Shown here one piece after another: positions 46,739-57,682 of a stretch of DNA of 64,000 nt. The notes below the pieces were generated by a model, which was not told the origin of the DNA, did no database searches, and saw nothing but the letters and a program-made list of their open reading frames with translations. Each line of letters starts with the position of its first letter. The first letter of the stretch is position 1. This DNA comes from Helicostylum pulchrum. Taxonomy: Eukaryota; Mucoromycota; Mucoromycetes; Mucorales; Mucoraceae. Location: contig JAIXMO010000076.1 in NCBI GenBank assembly GCA_025677825.1, forward strand, positions 37,671 through 101,670. Reading direction: 5' to 3'. Both the position numbers and the translations under genes were made by a program.

Positions 46739-49633
46739 AGGGAAAAAAAAAACAGGGAAAAAAAAAACAGGGAAAAAAAAAGAGGGAAAAAAAAAGGGGA
46801 AAAAAAAAAGAGGGAGAGAGGGGAGGTTATTTCAATTTTAATTATTAACTATTATAGTAGCTTGCTTATCTCGAAAAATGTAGACGTGAACGTTGGGATG
46901 AATGTACTATTTTACTGCAAAAGAATATGCGACGTTTTATTGTTCGTATCGGCTATCTTCGTAAATTAGATTTGATCTCTCGATTACAAAGAGTGGCCAG
47001 ACAAAAGATGGGTGAACGTAAATTAGAATTAATTCGTCAAGATATTGCAGCCATCAAGATTCAAACTCAATGGCGTAGATATATCCAACGCAAACGTTAT
47101 TTACAACAACGTCACTTTGTTATTCAATTGCAAGCTGCCTGTAAAGCACATTTGACTCGTAAATCATTTGCACATATTCGCGAGCACTTTGCCGCTATCA
47201 AGATTCAAAGTTTGTTACGCGGTTGGATTGTTCGAAAAGAGTTCTTGGTGAAGCGCAATTATATGATTCAACTTCAAACTATCTCTCGTCGTTATTTGGC
47301 TCGCGCGCAACTAGTATCGTTAAAACACGATGCTAAATCCGCTAATCACTTCAAGGAAGTATCTTACCGATTGGAGAGTAAAGTGGTTGAATTAACTCAA
47401 AGTGCAACTCAATACAAGGACGAAAAGGATCAAATGAGAAACAAGGCAAACGAGTTGGAGATGCAAGTCAAGTCTTGGTCTGATAGGTATGAAAAATTAG
47501 ATTCAAAAGCCAAATCCCTTGAAAAGGATTTAGAGAGTCCCTCGCATTTAGAAGTTCAACTCGAGGCATTACAAACTGAACGTAACGGCTTACAAACGGA
47601 ATATAGAAATTCTTTGGACCGTATCAAGAAACAAGATGGTGAGATTGCTAGATTATCTGAAGATTTAGCTCGTCAAAAAGAAGAAATCACTAAACTAAAA
47701 CAATCTAATAATCAGCAGTTGATGAGGTCTCCTGTAAGTCCTGGTGGTGCTTTCTCTGTTAATGGCGATGAACCCGATGTAGCCGAGCTCAAGAGTCAAA
47801 TCGTAGCCCTCAAGGCTCAACTGTCACAATCTTTAAAGAACCACCCCAAGCGTCAAAACTCCATTAATGCTTATCGTACATTATCACCTCAACGTGGTGG
47901 AGGTGCTGGTGGTGGACGTGGTATGTCACCCGATAATTATGGACGTGGTAGATCGCCCAGCGCTGATCCTCGTGGACGATCCCCTAGTGCGCTTGGAAAT
48001 AACATGCGTCGTAGTAGCATTGGTGAGAGAAGACCTGAAAAACCCCCTACCAAAATTGTTTATGCTGAGCCTGATCAAATGGTACCTAAACAGTTTGGCC
48101 AAAGAGGTAGTCTGGATGCAGATAAAGTTGGAAACCCTGAAGATGCTATCAATTTATTGTTACAAGATTCCGAATTATTAGAAGAAGAAATCATTGAAAA
48201 CTTGATTCAGTCTTTAAAGATCAGTCCTCCCGATATGCAAAAGTTACCCGCGCGTGAAGAAGTCTTGTTTCCTGTTCATATCATTGGTAAATGTGTTACT
48301 CAAATGTGGCGTCTTGGGTACTTGGTTGAATCTGAGAGATTATTGTTTAGAGCTATGGATACTATTCAAAAGGAATGCTTGGTAAGTTTATATATATATA
48401 TATGATGTAAGATATACATACGTACTAAAAAAATATTATGCTGTAGTCTTTTACTGGAGAAGAAACTATTGTTACTTGTTCTTATTGGTTATCCAACACA
48501 CATGAATTACTGTCTCTTGTTTACTCCGTAGAGCAAGAACTTGAAAGAGAAATGCATTATAATTCTATTCATGGCCGTCGTGCAGTAGGTTGGCATGATT
48601 TTGAAAAGCTTGTTTCAACCATGAAATTCGAATTACAATGTCTTCAAGATAATATCTATCATCATTGGTTATCCGAATTAAAAAAGAAATTAAACAAGAT
48701 GGCTATTCCGGCTGTAATCGAAAATCAATCGTTACCTGGGTTTATTGCAAGTGATTCAAACCGATTCTTTGGTAAGATCTTGTCCAGTAATAATCAACCG
48801 GCTTTCTCTATGGATGATTTGTTGAATTTCTTGAATCGTATTTATCGTACTATGAAGGGTTATTATGTTGAACCCTATGTCATGGAACAAGTCTTGACTG
48901 AATTGTTAAAGCTGATTGGAATCACTACATTTAACGATCTTGTTATGAGACGTAACTTTAACTCTTGGAAGAGAGGTAAGTTTAAATTATAAAGGGGGGT
49001 AGGGTTTAGGTAGGTTTTACATTTAAACTAAATGGTTTATTTTTAGCTATGCAAATTCAATATAATATCACTAGATTGGAAGAATGGTGTAAAGCACATG
49101 ATGTATCTGAAGCAACAAACCAGCTGGAACATTTGATGCAAGCTACAAAGCTATTACAATTAAAGAAGGCTAATTTAGAAGATATTAAAATCATTTATGA
49201 TGTTTGTTGGTTCCTTGCACCTACTCAAGTTCAAAAATTGATTCAAAACTATAGTGTCGCTGATTATGAGGTACACACATAATTTTATATACACATTAGC
49301 GCGCGTACTAAACTATTATACGTATAGGACCCTATTGGTAATGATATCTTGAGAGCTATTGCCTCTCGTGTTAGTAGCAGTGATACAGGTGACATACTAT
49401 TGTTAGATAATGTATCCATCGAAGATAGTGAATATGATCAACCAGAGCCTCATAACGTCACTGCCAGTTCTTATATCCCAGCTGACGTAAGTATTTAAGT
49501 ATCTTTTTTTTGTAAGTTCACTAATGTAAAACTCTTCTTTTTTCTCTAGTTAAACTTACAAACTGTTCAAAAGCTAATTGCATTGATAAACTTGTCTGAA
49601 AAGCAAAGACCCCAACGCATGGATTCCATGTAA
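43863..49633 (+). CDS. MYO5: Class V myosin
   Basis: Actin motor that carries vesicles and organelles to growing tips. Thirteen exons join in frame to 1,614 aa: 43863-44036, 44109-44241, 44307-44544, 44611-44735, 44820-44902, 44967-46187, 46262-46467, 46532-46679, 46861-48381, 48447-48975, 49047-49270, 49328-49486, 49550-49633. Motor: P-loop GESGAGKT (residues 180-187, formed across an intron), switch [13 protein letters not shown], switch [10 protein letters not shown], converter region ending FFRAGQ. A six-IQ neck follows (about 785-915, e.g. [11 protein letters not shown]), then coiled coil, an unusual Gly/Arg/Ser-Pro linker ([26 protein letters not shown]), and a C-terminal dilute (DIL) cargo domain in exons 10-13. 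Intron 8 (46680-46860) holds an A-run of about 45-50 nt, likely polymorphic. Confidence 0.95.
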
Positions 49634-49961
49634 AACAAACAAATTATAACAACAACCAAAAAAAAAAAAAAAATAGCTTATTATCCCACCCTATTATATA
49701 TATATATGTAATCTTACCACTTTATTTTTTCTCTATAAATATACGCATCCTTCTTTTTCTTTTTTTTTTATTAAAAAGAAACACATCATTTTTTGAGTCC
49801 TTACCAAAAGTTTCCATAAATGCACGCGAAAGGAACCTTTTCATTTGTTGTCAAAACTCCGCGTTTTTAGACACAAGCTACTACTTTTTTTTTTTCATTA
49901 TTTTTTTTTTTTTTTTTTCTTCTTTACAATTATACCCCCCACAACATATACATATAACAAT
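49634..49961. other. Intergenic, leader of the Sec7 gene
   Basis: A-run after the myosin stop, TATATA, then long T-runs and a CCCCCC stretch before the next ATG. The open frame from 49845 that runs into the Sec7 gene is T-run leader, not protein. Confidence 0.5.
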
Positions 49962-52900
49962 ATGGAGGATAATCAAGATGATAATATAACAGTAGAACCT
50001 ACACCAATTAAACCAAACTCTCATCGCGAAACATCCATTTACGCTAAGCCTGGTACCTTGGATGCAAACCTCTTTCATAATTCAGTCAATACACGTAAAG
50101 GCTCAACTAGTTCTTTAGGAAGCAGTGGAGGTGGTCCTTCTTTCACTCAAAGGTTAATTGAACGTGGTGTAGCAGTACCTAGTTCATTTTCTACTTGGGA
50201 TAGAGTTAGACCCTCTGAAGAATCTTCTTCACCTGGTTCGTTCGATTTCGACTCTTATTACGGCATGTCGCCTTTTATTACACCTTCTTTTTCAACAGCG
50301 GCAGAAGCAGCATCGCATTTTCACGATGGAGCTTTGTACAAGTCTTTACATCATCGGTATGAAAAAGAAAGAACGTTAAATAATAGCAGTAATATTCGAA
50401 TGTTGAGTGAGGATGATGAAGAAGATGGTGGAGTTGTTTCTTCGCCAGAGTTTGTTAAAAAGACTCGTTTAACTCCTGAAAAGGGGCAAAAGCAAAGAGC
50501 TGAAGATAGTGATATTGAATTATCAGATGAAGAAGAATGCAGTGGTAGTACAAGTCGAGATAAATTGTTATTACCGTTAAATCAAAGAACTCGTAGATCT
50601 AGATCACCACTAGCTTTTCCAAATGTAACAGCAGAAGGTGATTCGGTATTTGATATCTATAATCCACATAGTTATGAAGAAAAAGAACAGGAACCAATTG
50701 TGTTTTCTCCCTCAGTGGAAAGATTAAAGAATATGCTGATCACTAAACCACCACCAACACAACAACCTAAACCATTACCTAGCCCACCTCGTATACACTT
50801 ACTACAAACACCTGTGTTTCAAGTAGTGAATGCAAACACTGTCAAGGATCGATATTTGATTTTATTTAATGATTTGTTATTAATTTGTAAACCAATTATG
50901 GATGAAAATATTATTGTCAGTACTTCAGCAAGAAATAGTATTGAAAAGAATAGATATCGATTTAGACCCAATCAAGATTCTTTATTTCAAGTAAAGAATA
51001 TTGTTCAACTGGCCAAGTTAACTCTTTATATCTCTAAAGAAGATTACTATTCAACTAGTTCTCAAACCATTGAAATTGGATCGGATGGAAGACCTATTTT
51101 ACCACCCGCAAGAAAGATTCATCCAATCATGGCTTCCGCTTTAAGGAAATTCGAAACTAATGCAAACTTGGGTATTCAGTACTTGGTGGATAAAGGTGTT
51201 TTAACTCATGATCCACTTTCAATTGCAAACTTTTTATTCAAGACACCTGATTTAAATAGAAGACAATTGGGTTATTACTTGTCAGATCTAAAGAATACTG
51301 ATGTCTATGATGCATTTTTAGAATGCTTTAGATTGGTTGGATTAAGGCTGGATGAAGCATTACGTATTTTATTGACTACATTTAGGTTACCTAGTAACTG
51401 GGAATCATTAGAGTACTTAATTGAACGATTTGCAAAGAAATGGCATGATGCTAACCAAAATGTAATTAAATTTCATGAAGATATGGTTGTCAAGGTAGTA
51501 GTTGCCATGTTATTTTTAAATGCAGAATGTTGGTATGATGCTACTTCGGAAAGAGATGTATTTTGGTATGCTCGTGAATTAAAAGAACGTCAAGATAGAC
51601 AAGCAAAAAGAAAGATGAGTGTCATTGATTATCACAAGAGCAACGTGTCGCCTTATGTTCAAAGCAAATTATCTTCTTCGGCTACAACTTCCAGTAACAA
51701 TAGTAACAATAATAATAATCGAACCAGTGTTACAGTTGAACCTTTACATTATATCATGTCATTAAAGGAAAGAAATAATAATCAACCAAGCTTAGAAGAG
51801 TTTTTGGAACGCTGGAATTATTATGATCAGTATCATTTGGTACCAAGAGAATTTATGGAGGAAATGTATAAATCAATTATGGAAGAAAGGTTAGAGACTG
51901 GATGGGATAATAAAACAGGTAGAAGAATTCCCACAAATCAATTTGATATGGGAATTGGTAGACCTAAAATTGTATCACCTTCTATTAAACAAGGATCTCA
52001 AGACGTAGTTATTACAGTAATACCGCATAGATTACCTACCAGGTTAACAAAAGGAACACCATCAGATCCAATCACTATTTCGATTCCTTCGCCAGATAAA
52101 GGATTACAGATTAAATTAAGAGGACAGGATTTAGTTTTTAAACCAAATGTATTGGATTTCTCAAATTCTTGTATTCAAACATTCACGATAACTGGTAATA
52201 CACTTGGACGTACTTCACTCATGTTTATAAAGACGGGTGATAATGCTGGTAATTATGTTAGTCCAACCTTACCAAGAACAAAGAGTGTTGTAGTTGAAAG
52301 ACCTTTTATGAGATATACATTTCAAATTGGATTTAAACAAGTAAATGAAAAGAAGGAAAAAAAGTTTATTAAAAAGAAGATTAAGAAAGTTGGTGGTGGT
52401 GTTGGTGGTGTTAAAGAAAAGGAAGAAGAAAAAGATAGCCGAGATGAAGATGAAGAAGATGAAGATGAAGAAGAAAGAAGTAAAGACGATTCCATTGTAA
52501 ATCGTAAATATAATTTTAGTGTTGAAACAGAAGAAGAAAGAATTGAATGGTTACAAGCGTTAAAGAAATTCTGTGGTAATATTAATGAAGAAAAGAATGA
52601 AGAAAATACTAGGAAACTGTCTGAAATGTCATCCGAGTCAAGAGTTGCATTGCAGGTATTAAAAGAAGTTTTGTTGGCTGATGAGATTAAAAAGGGAACA
52701 GCACGTACTTCAACTACTGCCACTAGTGCATTAATAAATAATACACCTAATAATACAACCAATGATAGTAACACTATCTCACCGATCGATACTTATGATG
52801 ACACTAGACATGGTAGAACAATGCGTTTACTATTACCAAAAAAGAAGATCACTGAAGATTCCGTACTTACCACCAGTACTACTGCAAATGTTGTAACCAA

Positions 52901-52985
52901 AAGAGGCCATGAAATTGTCAAGCTTGTCGTACAAAACTCAATGGTACCGCTTGTCTTGGCCTTTCTTAAAAACCAAATTTCGTGA
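49962..52985 (+). CDS. PH-Sec7-PH protein, possible inactive Arf-GEF
   Basis: Intronless, 1,007 aa. The N-terminal ~280 residues are disordered, with Ser/Pro/Glu-rich stretches. A PH-like strand set (FQVVNANTVKDRYLILFNDLLLICK) follows at about 285-380. The Sec7 fold is at about 400-530: NANLGIQYLVDKGVL, DPLSIANFLFKTPDLNRRQLGYYL, LDEALRILLTTFRLP, then helix FHEDMVVKVVVAMLFLNAE. Sec7 proteins that activate Arf have FRLPGE(A/S)Q with an invariant glutamic finger. Here it reads FRLPSNWE, so the finger position aligned to Asn479 lacks Glu (Glu481 is two residues on). The C-terminus has beta strands, a Lys/Glu-rich insert and a PH-type helix (EEERIEWLQALKKFC). The role might be a non-catalytic Arf regulator or a specialised GEF. 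Confidence 0.82.
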   Translation: MEDNQDDNITVEPTPIKPNSHRETSIYAKPGTLDANLFHNSVNTRKGSTSSLGSSGGGPSFTQRLIERGVAVPSSFSTWDRVRPSEESSSPGSFDFDSYYGMSPFITPSFSTAAEAASHFHDGALYKSLHHRYEKERTLNNSSNIRMLSEDDEEDGGVVSSPEFVKKTRLTPEKGQKQRAEDSDIELSDEEECSGSTSRDKLLLPLNQRTRRSRSPLAFPNVTAEGDSVFDIYNPHSYEEKEQEPIVFSPSVERLKNMLITKPPPTQQPKPLPSPPRIHLLQTPVFQVVNANTVKDRYLILFNDLLLICKPIMDENIIVSTSARNSIEKNRYRFRPNQDSLFQVKNIVQLAKLTLYISKEDYYSTSSQTIEIGSDGRPILPPARKIHPIMASALRKFETNANLGIQYLVDKGVLTHDPLSIANFLFKTPDLNRRQLGYYLSDLKNTDVYDAFLECFRLVGLRLDEALRILLTTFRLPSNWESLEYLIERFAKKWHDANQNVIKFHEDMVVKVVVAMLFLNAECWYDATSERDVFWYARELKERQDRQAKRKMSVIDYHKSNVSPYVQSKLSSSATTSSNNSNNNNNRTSVTVEPLHYIMSLKERNNNQPSLEEFLERWNYYDQYHLVPREFMEEMYKSIMEERLETGWDNKTGRRIPTNQFDMGIGRPKIVSPSIKQGSQDVVITVIPHRLPTRLTKGTPSDPITISIPSPDKGLQIKLRGQDLVFKPNVLDFSNSCIQTFTITGNTLGRTSLMFIKTGDNAGNYVSPTLPRTKSVVVERPFMRYTFQIGFKQVNEKKEKKFIKKKIKKVGGGVGGVKEKEEEKDSRDEDEEDEDEEERSKDDSIVNRKYNFSVETEEERIEWLQALKKFCGNINEEKNEENTRKLSEMSSESRVALQVLKEVLLADEIKKGTARTSTTATSALINNTPNNTTNDSNTISPIDTYDDTRHGRTMRLLLPKKKITEDSVLTTSTTANVVTKRGHEIVKLVVQNSMVPLVLAFLKNQIS

Positions 52986-53102
52986 CTCAAAAAATAAAAT
53001 TTTATTGTCAACTTTTTAAGGAGAAAAAATAAACGTATAAGTTTGTTACTTTTTTTTGGTTCTTTTCTTTTTCTTTTTTCTTTCTTTTTTTCTATTTAAA
53101 AA

Positions 53103-55082
53103 ATGATTGGTTCGGAAGAGTTCCTTCAAGAAGAAGAACAATACCCTTTTGAAGAACAACAATATGAAGAAGAACAACAAGTAGACGCTCCACTTACAGA
53201 GTTTGTACAGACAACTTCTGGAAAAATTCAAGGTTTTAAGGATGAAGGCAATGCAGTCGAAGTTTATTTAGGCATTCCTTATGCACAACCACCCACCGGT
53301 GAACTTCGTTTTAAACCAACAGTTCCAATTCATACTCCCAATGAAGAAAGATTATGTATTGAACATGGTGCTGCTGCTCCTCAAACCCAAATGCCTTTTG
53401 ACACTCTCATGTGTGTTCAAATAGACAACCAGGCAGAAGATTGCCTGTATCTTAATATTTGGACACCAGATACTATAAAAGGCACCAATAGACCTGTCAT
53501 TGTATGGTTTCACCCAGGAGCATGTATGAGGTAAACTAACTACAGAAAGAATTCTAATAGGTCCATTTAAATTAAATTGACAACTCTCTTTTTTTTTTTT
53601 AGTGGGAGTTCAAGTCAACCATTCTGGGATGGAACGAATTTAGCGCGAAATGATGCCATTATTGTCAGTTTTAATTATAGATTAGGTGCTTTAGGATGGA
53701 CGGCTATGGATCATATTTCTTCTGATTTAAAGGACAGTGCCAATTTAGGAATTCTCGATCAAATTAGTAAGTTTACAATTTTTTTTTAAAAACAAGTACT
53801 AAAATATATAAAAATAAAACAGCTGCACTAAAGTGGGTACAAGATAACATTTCGGAATTCGGTGGTGATCCAAATAATGTCACCGCATTTGGATCTTCTG
53901 CAGGAGCTACTTGTATCATGTCGGTTATTTTATCACCAAACACAAGTGGATTATTTAACAAGGTTATTTTACAATCTCCTCCCATGTTCCATATTAGTCC
54001 TCAAGATTGGTCTGAAATGAAGGGAGATATCTTGACTCGTTCATTAGGCTTGGATAAATCAAATTTATTAGAAGAATTACAATCTGTACCCGTAGAAACA
54101 TTTTTAGACTCACAAACATTTATGACAACTTGGCCTAATTTCTTGGAAGGTTTAGCTCCTATTGGTCCCAGTGCTGATAGTACTGTTTTACCTACTACCT
54201 TAATTGAACATTTCTTTCACGATCCTTTACCAAAAGGCTATGAAAACCTTGAAGTCGTTATTGGTTATACTCGAGATGAATTCAATTTCTTTTTCCCCTT
54301 CTTACCAAACTTTCAAGAAATGGATGATTCCATGTTTGTTCGAACTTATTTTACTCACATCTTTGGTATGAAGAATGCTCGTAGAGCTTATGAAATTTAT
54401 AGAGAGGAAATCGTACCACCTCAATCTCCTCCTTCCGAAGTCACTCGTTATATGTGTTCCGATGTCATGTGTAGAATTGCTACCATGTTAACAGCTGAAA
54501 ATTTAGCAAGTAACGGGCATAAAGTTTGGTTATACGAATGGGATTACGAATCAAACGATGTACAAAATGTAATTAAGGCCGCTCATATGGTTGATTCTGT
54601 ATTTTCTTGGGATAACTTGATTTATTGGACTGATAATCCGTTTTTGGGTCCTGGCGATGATTATGAAAGAGATCGTATCGCTAAACAAATATCACTATCA
54701 ATTATTAACTTTGCAAAGAACGGCGATCCAAACCATGATGGTATTCCTGAATGGCCTCTTTATATTACGAACGATGTTAGAGAAAGAAACGCTTTAATAT
54801 TTGATCGAGAAGTAAGAGTGGAACATAATATTTATGAAACTGGCTTACAGCTGTGGAAAACTGTTTTAAAGGACTATGTACGAACTCCCATGTTCCCTGT
54901 CAATCCTAAAGTTAATATCAAAAAAGGAAATCTAACCTCTCCTCCCCCTGAAGACTTGTCTCAAGTAAGTTTTATTATTGTTACACAAGTCCGAATTTTA
55001 TATTTATTTTTGTACTAACCTGCTCTCTTTTATATATATATTTTTTTAATAGAATAAGAAGCGTAAAATTGGTCAAGAATAA
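53103..55082 (+). CDS. Type-B carboxylesterase/lipase family protein
   Basis: Alpha/beta hydrolase. Four exons (53103-53530, 53603-53766, 53823-54964, 55053-55082) give 587 aa. An acidic, Gln/Glu-rich N-terminus without signal peptide precedes the esterase fold. Family signs: EVYLGIPYAQPPTGELRFK, EDCLYLNIWTP, PVIVWFHPGA, then the nucleophile elbow FGSSAGA (Ser223; family consensus G-E-S-A-G, here Glu is Ser). The acid is probably Glu in GYTRDEFN and the base His in AAHMVDSVF. The last exon adds a 10-codon tail NKKRKIGQE with a basic cluster. The absence of a secretion signal makes it cytosolic, unlike most fungal type-B esterases. The substrate is unknown. The donor GTAAAC of intron 1 and GTAAGT of introns 2 and 3 fit the set seen here. 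Confidence 0.88.
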
Positions 55083-55347
55083 ATCTGTATATGCTTTTTT
55101 ATATGTATGTTTTGTGTATATACACATATATATTATATATATATATATGTTATACGTATATGTTTTTTTTTTTATTATAATATGCAAATTACTTCTTTTT
55201 TTTCCTTCTGTTTATATATATATAATCTTTTTTTCTTCTTCGTACAGCAATAAATATAGAAAAAGTCATGCAAGCCAAAAAAAATGTAACTTTATACATT
55301 AATGGGATTTTCCGTGCTAGTTGCACAGAAAAAATAAATAAATAATA

Positions 55348-57436
55348 TTACACACCTTCCATTACCCACTTTTCTCTTTTCATACGAAACTGTTGTTGTT
55401 GTAAATGAGGTTGAGGTAATAAATGAGGTTGAGGTAACTGAATATTATGTCCGTTTTGTTGATGGTATCTAAACCCACTGGCTGTTCTATACGCTTTTTT
55501 ACAACTGGCAATCATACAACGATAAGGCCTATCATCGTCTGTCATACCTGTACCTCCTCCATGTCCCGTCGTACCTTTAGCATCTTTAATATGGTATTGT
55601 AATCCATTAATGTTTTTGTATTTCTTGGAACAGTTCACCATAGCACATCGATACGGTTTTTCTATACCTTCTAGGCACGGATGTACATTCTTCATGTGAT
55701 AGAATAATCCCGTCGAGGCTGCAAACACGGCGTAACAGCCAGGTACATCACAGCCAAATGGTTTAACTCCGTTATCGTATTCATCGTATTCATCGGGAGT
55801 ATTGTTGTTATTGTTGGAGGACGAAGGTGGGTTAGAAAATTGTACTAGTACAGACGGATCATGTTGTTGTTGTTGTGGTTGTTGTGATGGTGGTGGTTGT
55901 AGTGATTGTGGTGGTTGAGGCTGTGTAGGCCGTTGTGATGTTTGCTGTTGTTGTTGTATGTTTTGCTGTTGCTGCTGCTGTATACTTTGCTGCTGCTGGT
56001 GTTGTTGGTGTTGGTGTTGTTGTTGCGATAGTAATGTAGTAAGATGATGAAATGAATGTGGCGAATTGGTCTCGTTACTATGGATATTATTATTTGTATT
56101 ATTATTGTTGTTATGTACATTATTATTGTTGGTATTTGTTGTATTATTATCATGTTGGAAACGAATAGTTTGATCTTCAGCCAAGGTATTAAAGAAGGGA
56201 GCATTTAAACTAGCACCTTCTTTATCCTTTTTAATTTGTACCATTCTCTGTAACTTTCTCCAACGATTTCTACAATGCAGACCAGGTCTACCGTCAAAAA
56301 AGAAGGCAATCTTTTGCCATTGTGACCCATACTCTTCGTATTTCTCCATCAATAATGCATCTTCCATCGATGTCCATTCAGATCGGTCAATACTAGGATC
56401 TAAACTCTCTCGCCACCTTTTAGCGCATTGGTCATCGGTTCTGCCTGGTAACATATCCGCAATTTTGCTCCATTGGTTTGGGTATTTGGACACACCTTCT
56501 CGTAACAATTGATCTTCTTCTTCAGTCCATGCACCCTTTCGAAGCGACGGATCGAGTGAATGAAACCATCTCTTACGACAGTTTTTGTTGGTGCGGCCTG
56601 GTACACATGCTGCAATTTTGGCCCATTTCTCGGTTTTGTCTCCGTACAGTTGAACAGCTAGTTTTAATAGATTGTCCTCTTCCGGTGTCCAGGGTGCTCT
56701 TTCGCGAGAGGGTCTGGGAGACCCCTTTAAGGGCTTCTTTTGTGCTAATAAATATGTTTGGTGCGAGGTGGTTTGATGGTGCTGTAAAGGTGCCATAATA
56801 ATTGGAGTCGTGTTTAAAGGAGGTAACACGGTAGCGGTAATGGTGGATGTAGACGAACCGGTGGTATGGTGTACAATTTCAACTGGATTATATCCTACAG
56901 GTGAATTGGTTAAACTGGCAACAATATCCTACATATAAAAAAAATTGATAAAAGTGTTTTTTTTTTATTTTATTCTTTTTTATATTTTTTACCGATTGAA
57001 ACCCGTTAAAAGAATGTATAGAAGGATGGTCTTCGTTACGACTGGTCTGTGATTGGTTATAATGCATCTCTTGTTGTGATGGAGTTGATTGGTGATCAAA
57101 CCCATTTGGATCAAATTGTGAGTAACGCAAACTAAATGGACTAGATAACGAAGATTGATATTGGTGTTGTGTACTGGATTGATTATAAAATAAGGGTTCA
57201 TTTTTCAAGTCTCTATTGGAATCATTTTCTTCTTGATGAAGGTGTTGTTGTTGTTGCTGCTGTTGCTGCTGTTGTTGCTGCTGCTGTTGAGCTTGTTGCT
57301 GCTGAGCTTGCTGTTGCTGAGCTTGCTGTTGTTGTTGTGGCGAATGCCCATAATTATAGATCTGTTGATACTATTGTCTGCAAATAAGTAAACCTGCCAT
57401 TTTATGCTTTTTTTTTAGTACAAGTAGGCTTACCAT
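55348..57436 (-). CDS. Three-repeat MYB plus C2H2 zinc-finger transcription factor
   Basis: Exons 57436-57434 (just the ATG), 57370-56993 and 56928-55348 give 653 aa. A Gln-rich N-terminus (QQQQQAQQQQAQ and a longer run) precedes three MYB repeats at about residues 200-350: APWTPEEDNLLKLAVQLYG..RTNKNCRKRW, GAWTEEEDQLLREGVSKYPNQWSKIADMLPGRTDDQCAKRW, SEWTSMEDALLMEKYEEYGSQWQKIAFFFDGRPGLHCRNRW. The Trp triads are largely kept. Gln/Asn-rich linkers follow, then C2H2-type fingers near the C-terminus: CDVPGCYAVFAASTGLFYHMKNVH, CAMVNCSKKYKNINGLQYHIKDA...H and CMIASCKKAYRTASGFRYHQQNGH. The fingers resemble the split fingers of Sfp1. The intron directly after the start codon uses GTAAGC and ends at AATAG; this first exon is inferred, not certain. 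It is divergent from the gene at 57683. Confidence 0.85.
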
Positions 57437-57682
57437 AACAGACTTATAACTTTTATACAAGTAATAAAAAAGAGCGAGTGCGTGTGTCTGTGTGAGATAA
57501 AAGAGTTGTTTTAATTGATTCAAGTTTTTTTTTTTTTTTTTTTTTTTTTTCAAGATGATTCATATTCCGATTTTTCCAGCTGATTTTGGGTGACGCCATA
57601 CACGCGCTATCGAAAGTGACTTCTTTAAAAAGGAAAAAAGATGGTTCTTTTTTTTTATGAGACACTTTTCTTTATATTAATC

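Noticed and set aside
46608..46841. Poly-Lys ORF in the myosin gene
   Set aside because: Read-through of exon 8 into the A-run of intron 8; splicing restores the myosin frame.
49845..49961. In-frame 39-residue extension of the Sec7 protein
   Set aside because: Encoded by T-runs in the leader (Phe repeats); the ATG at 49962 fits better.
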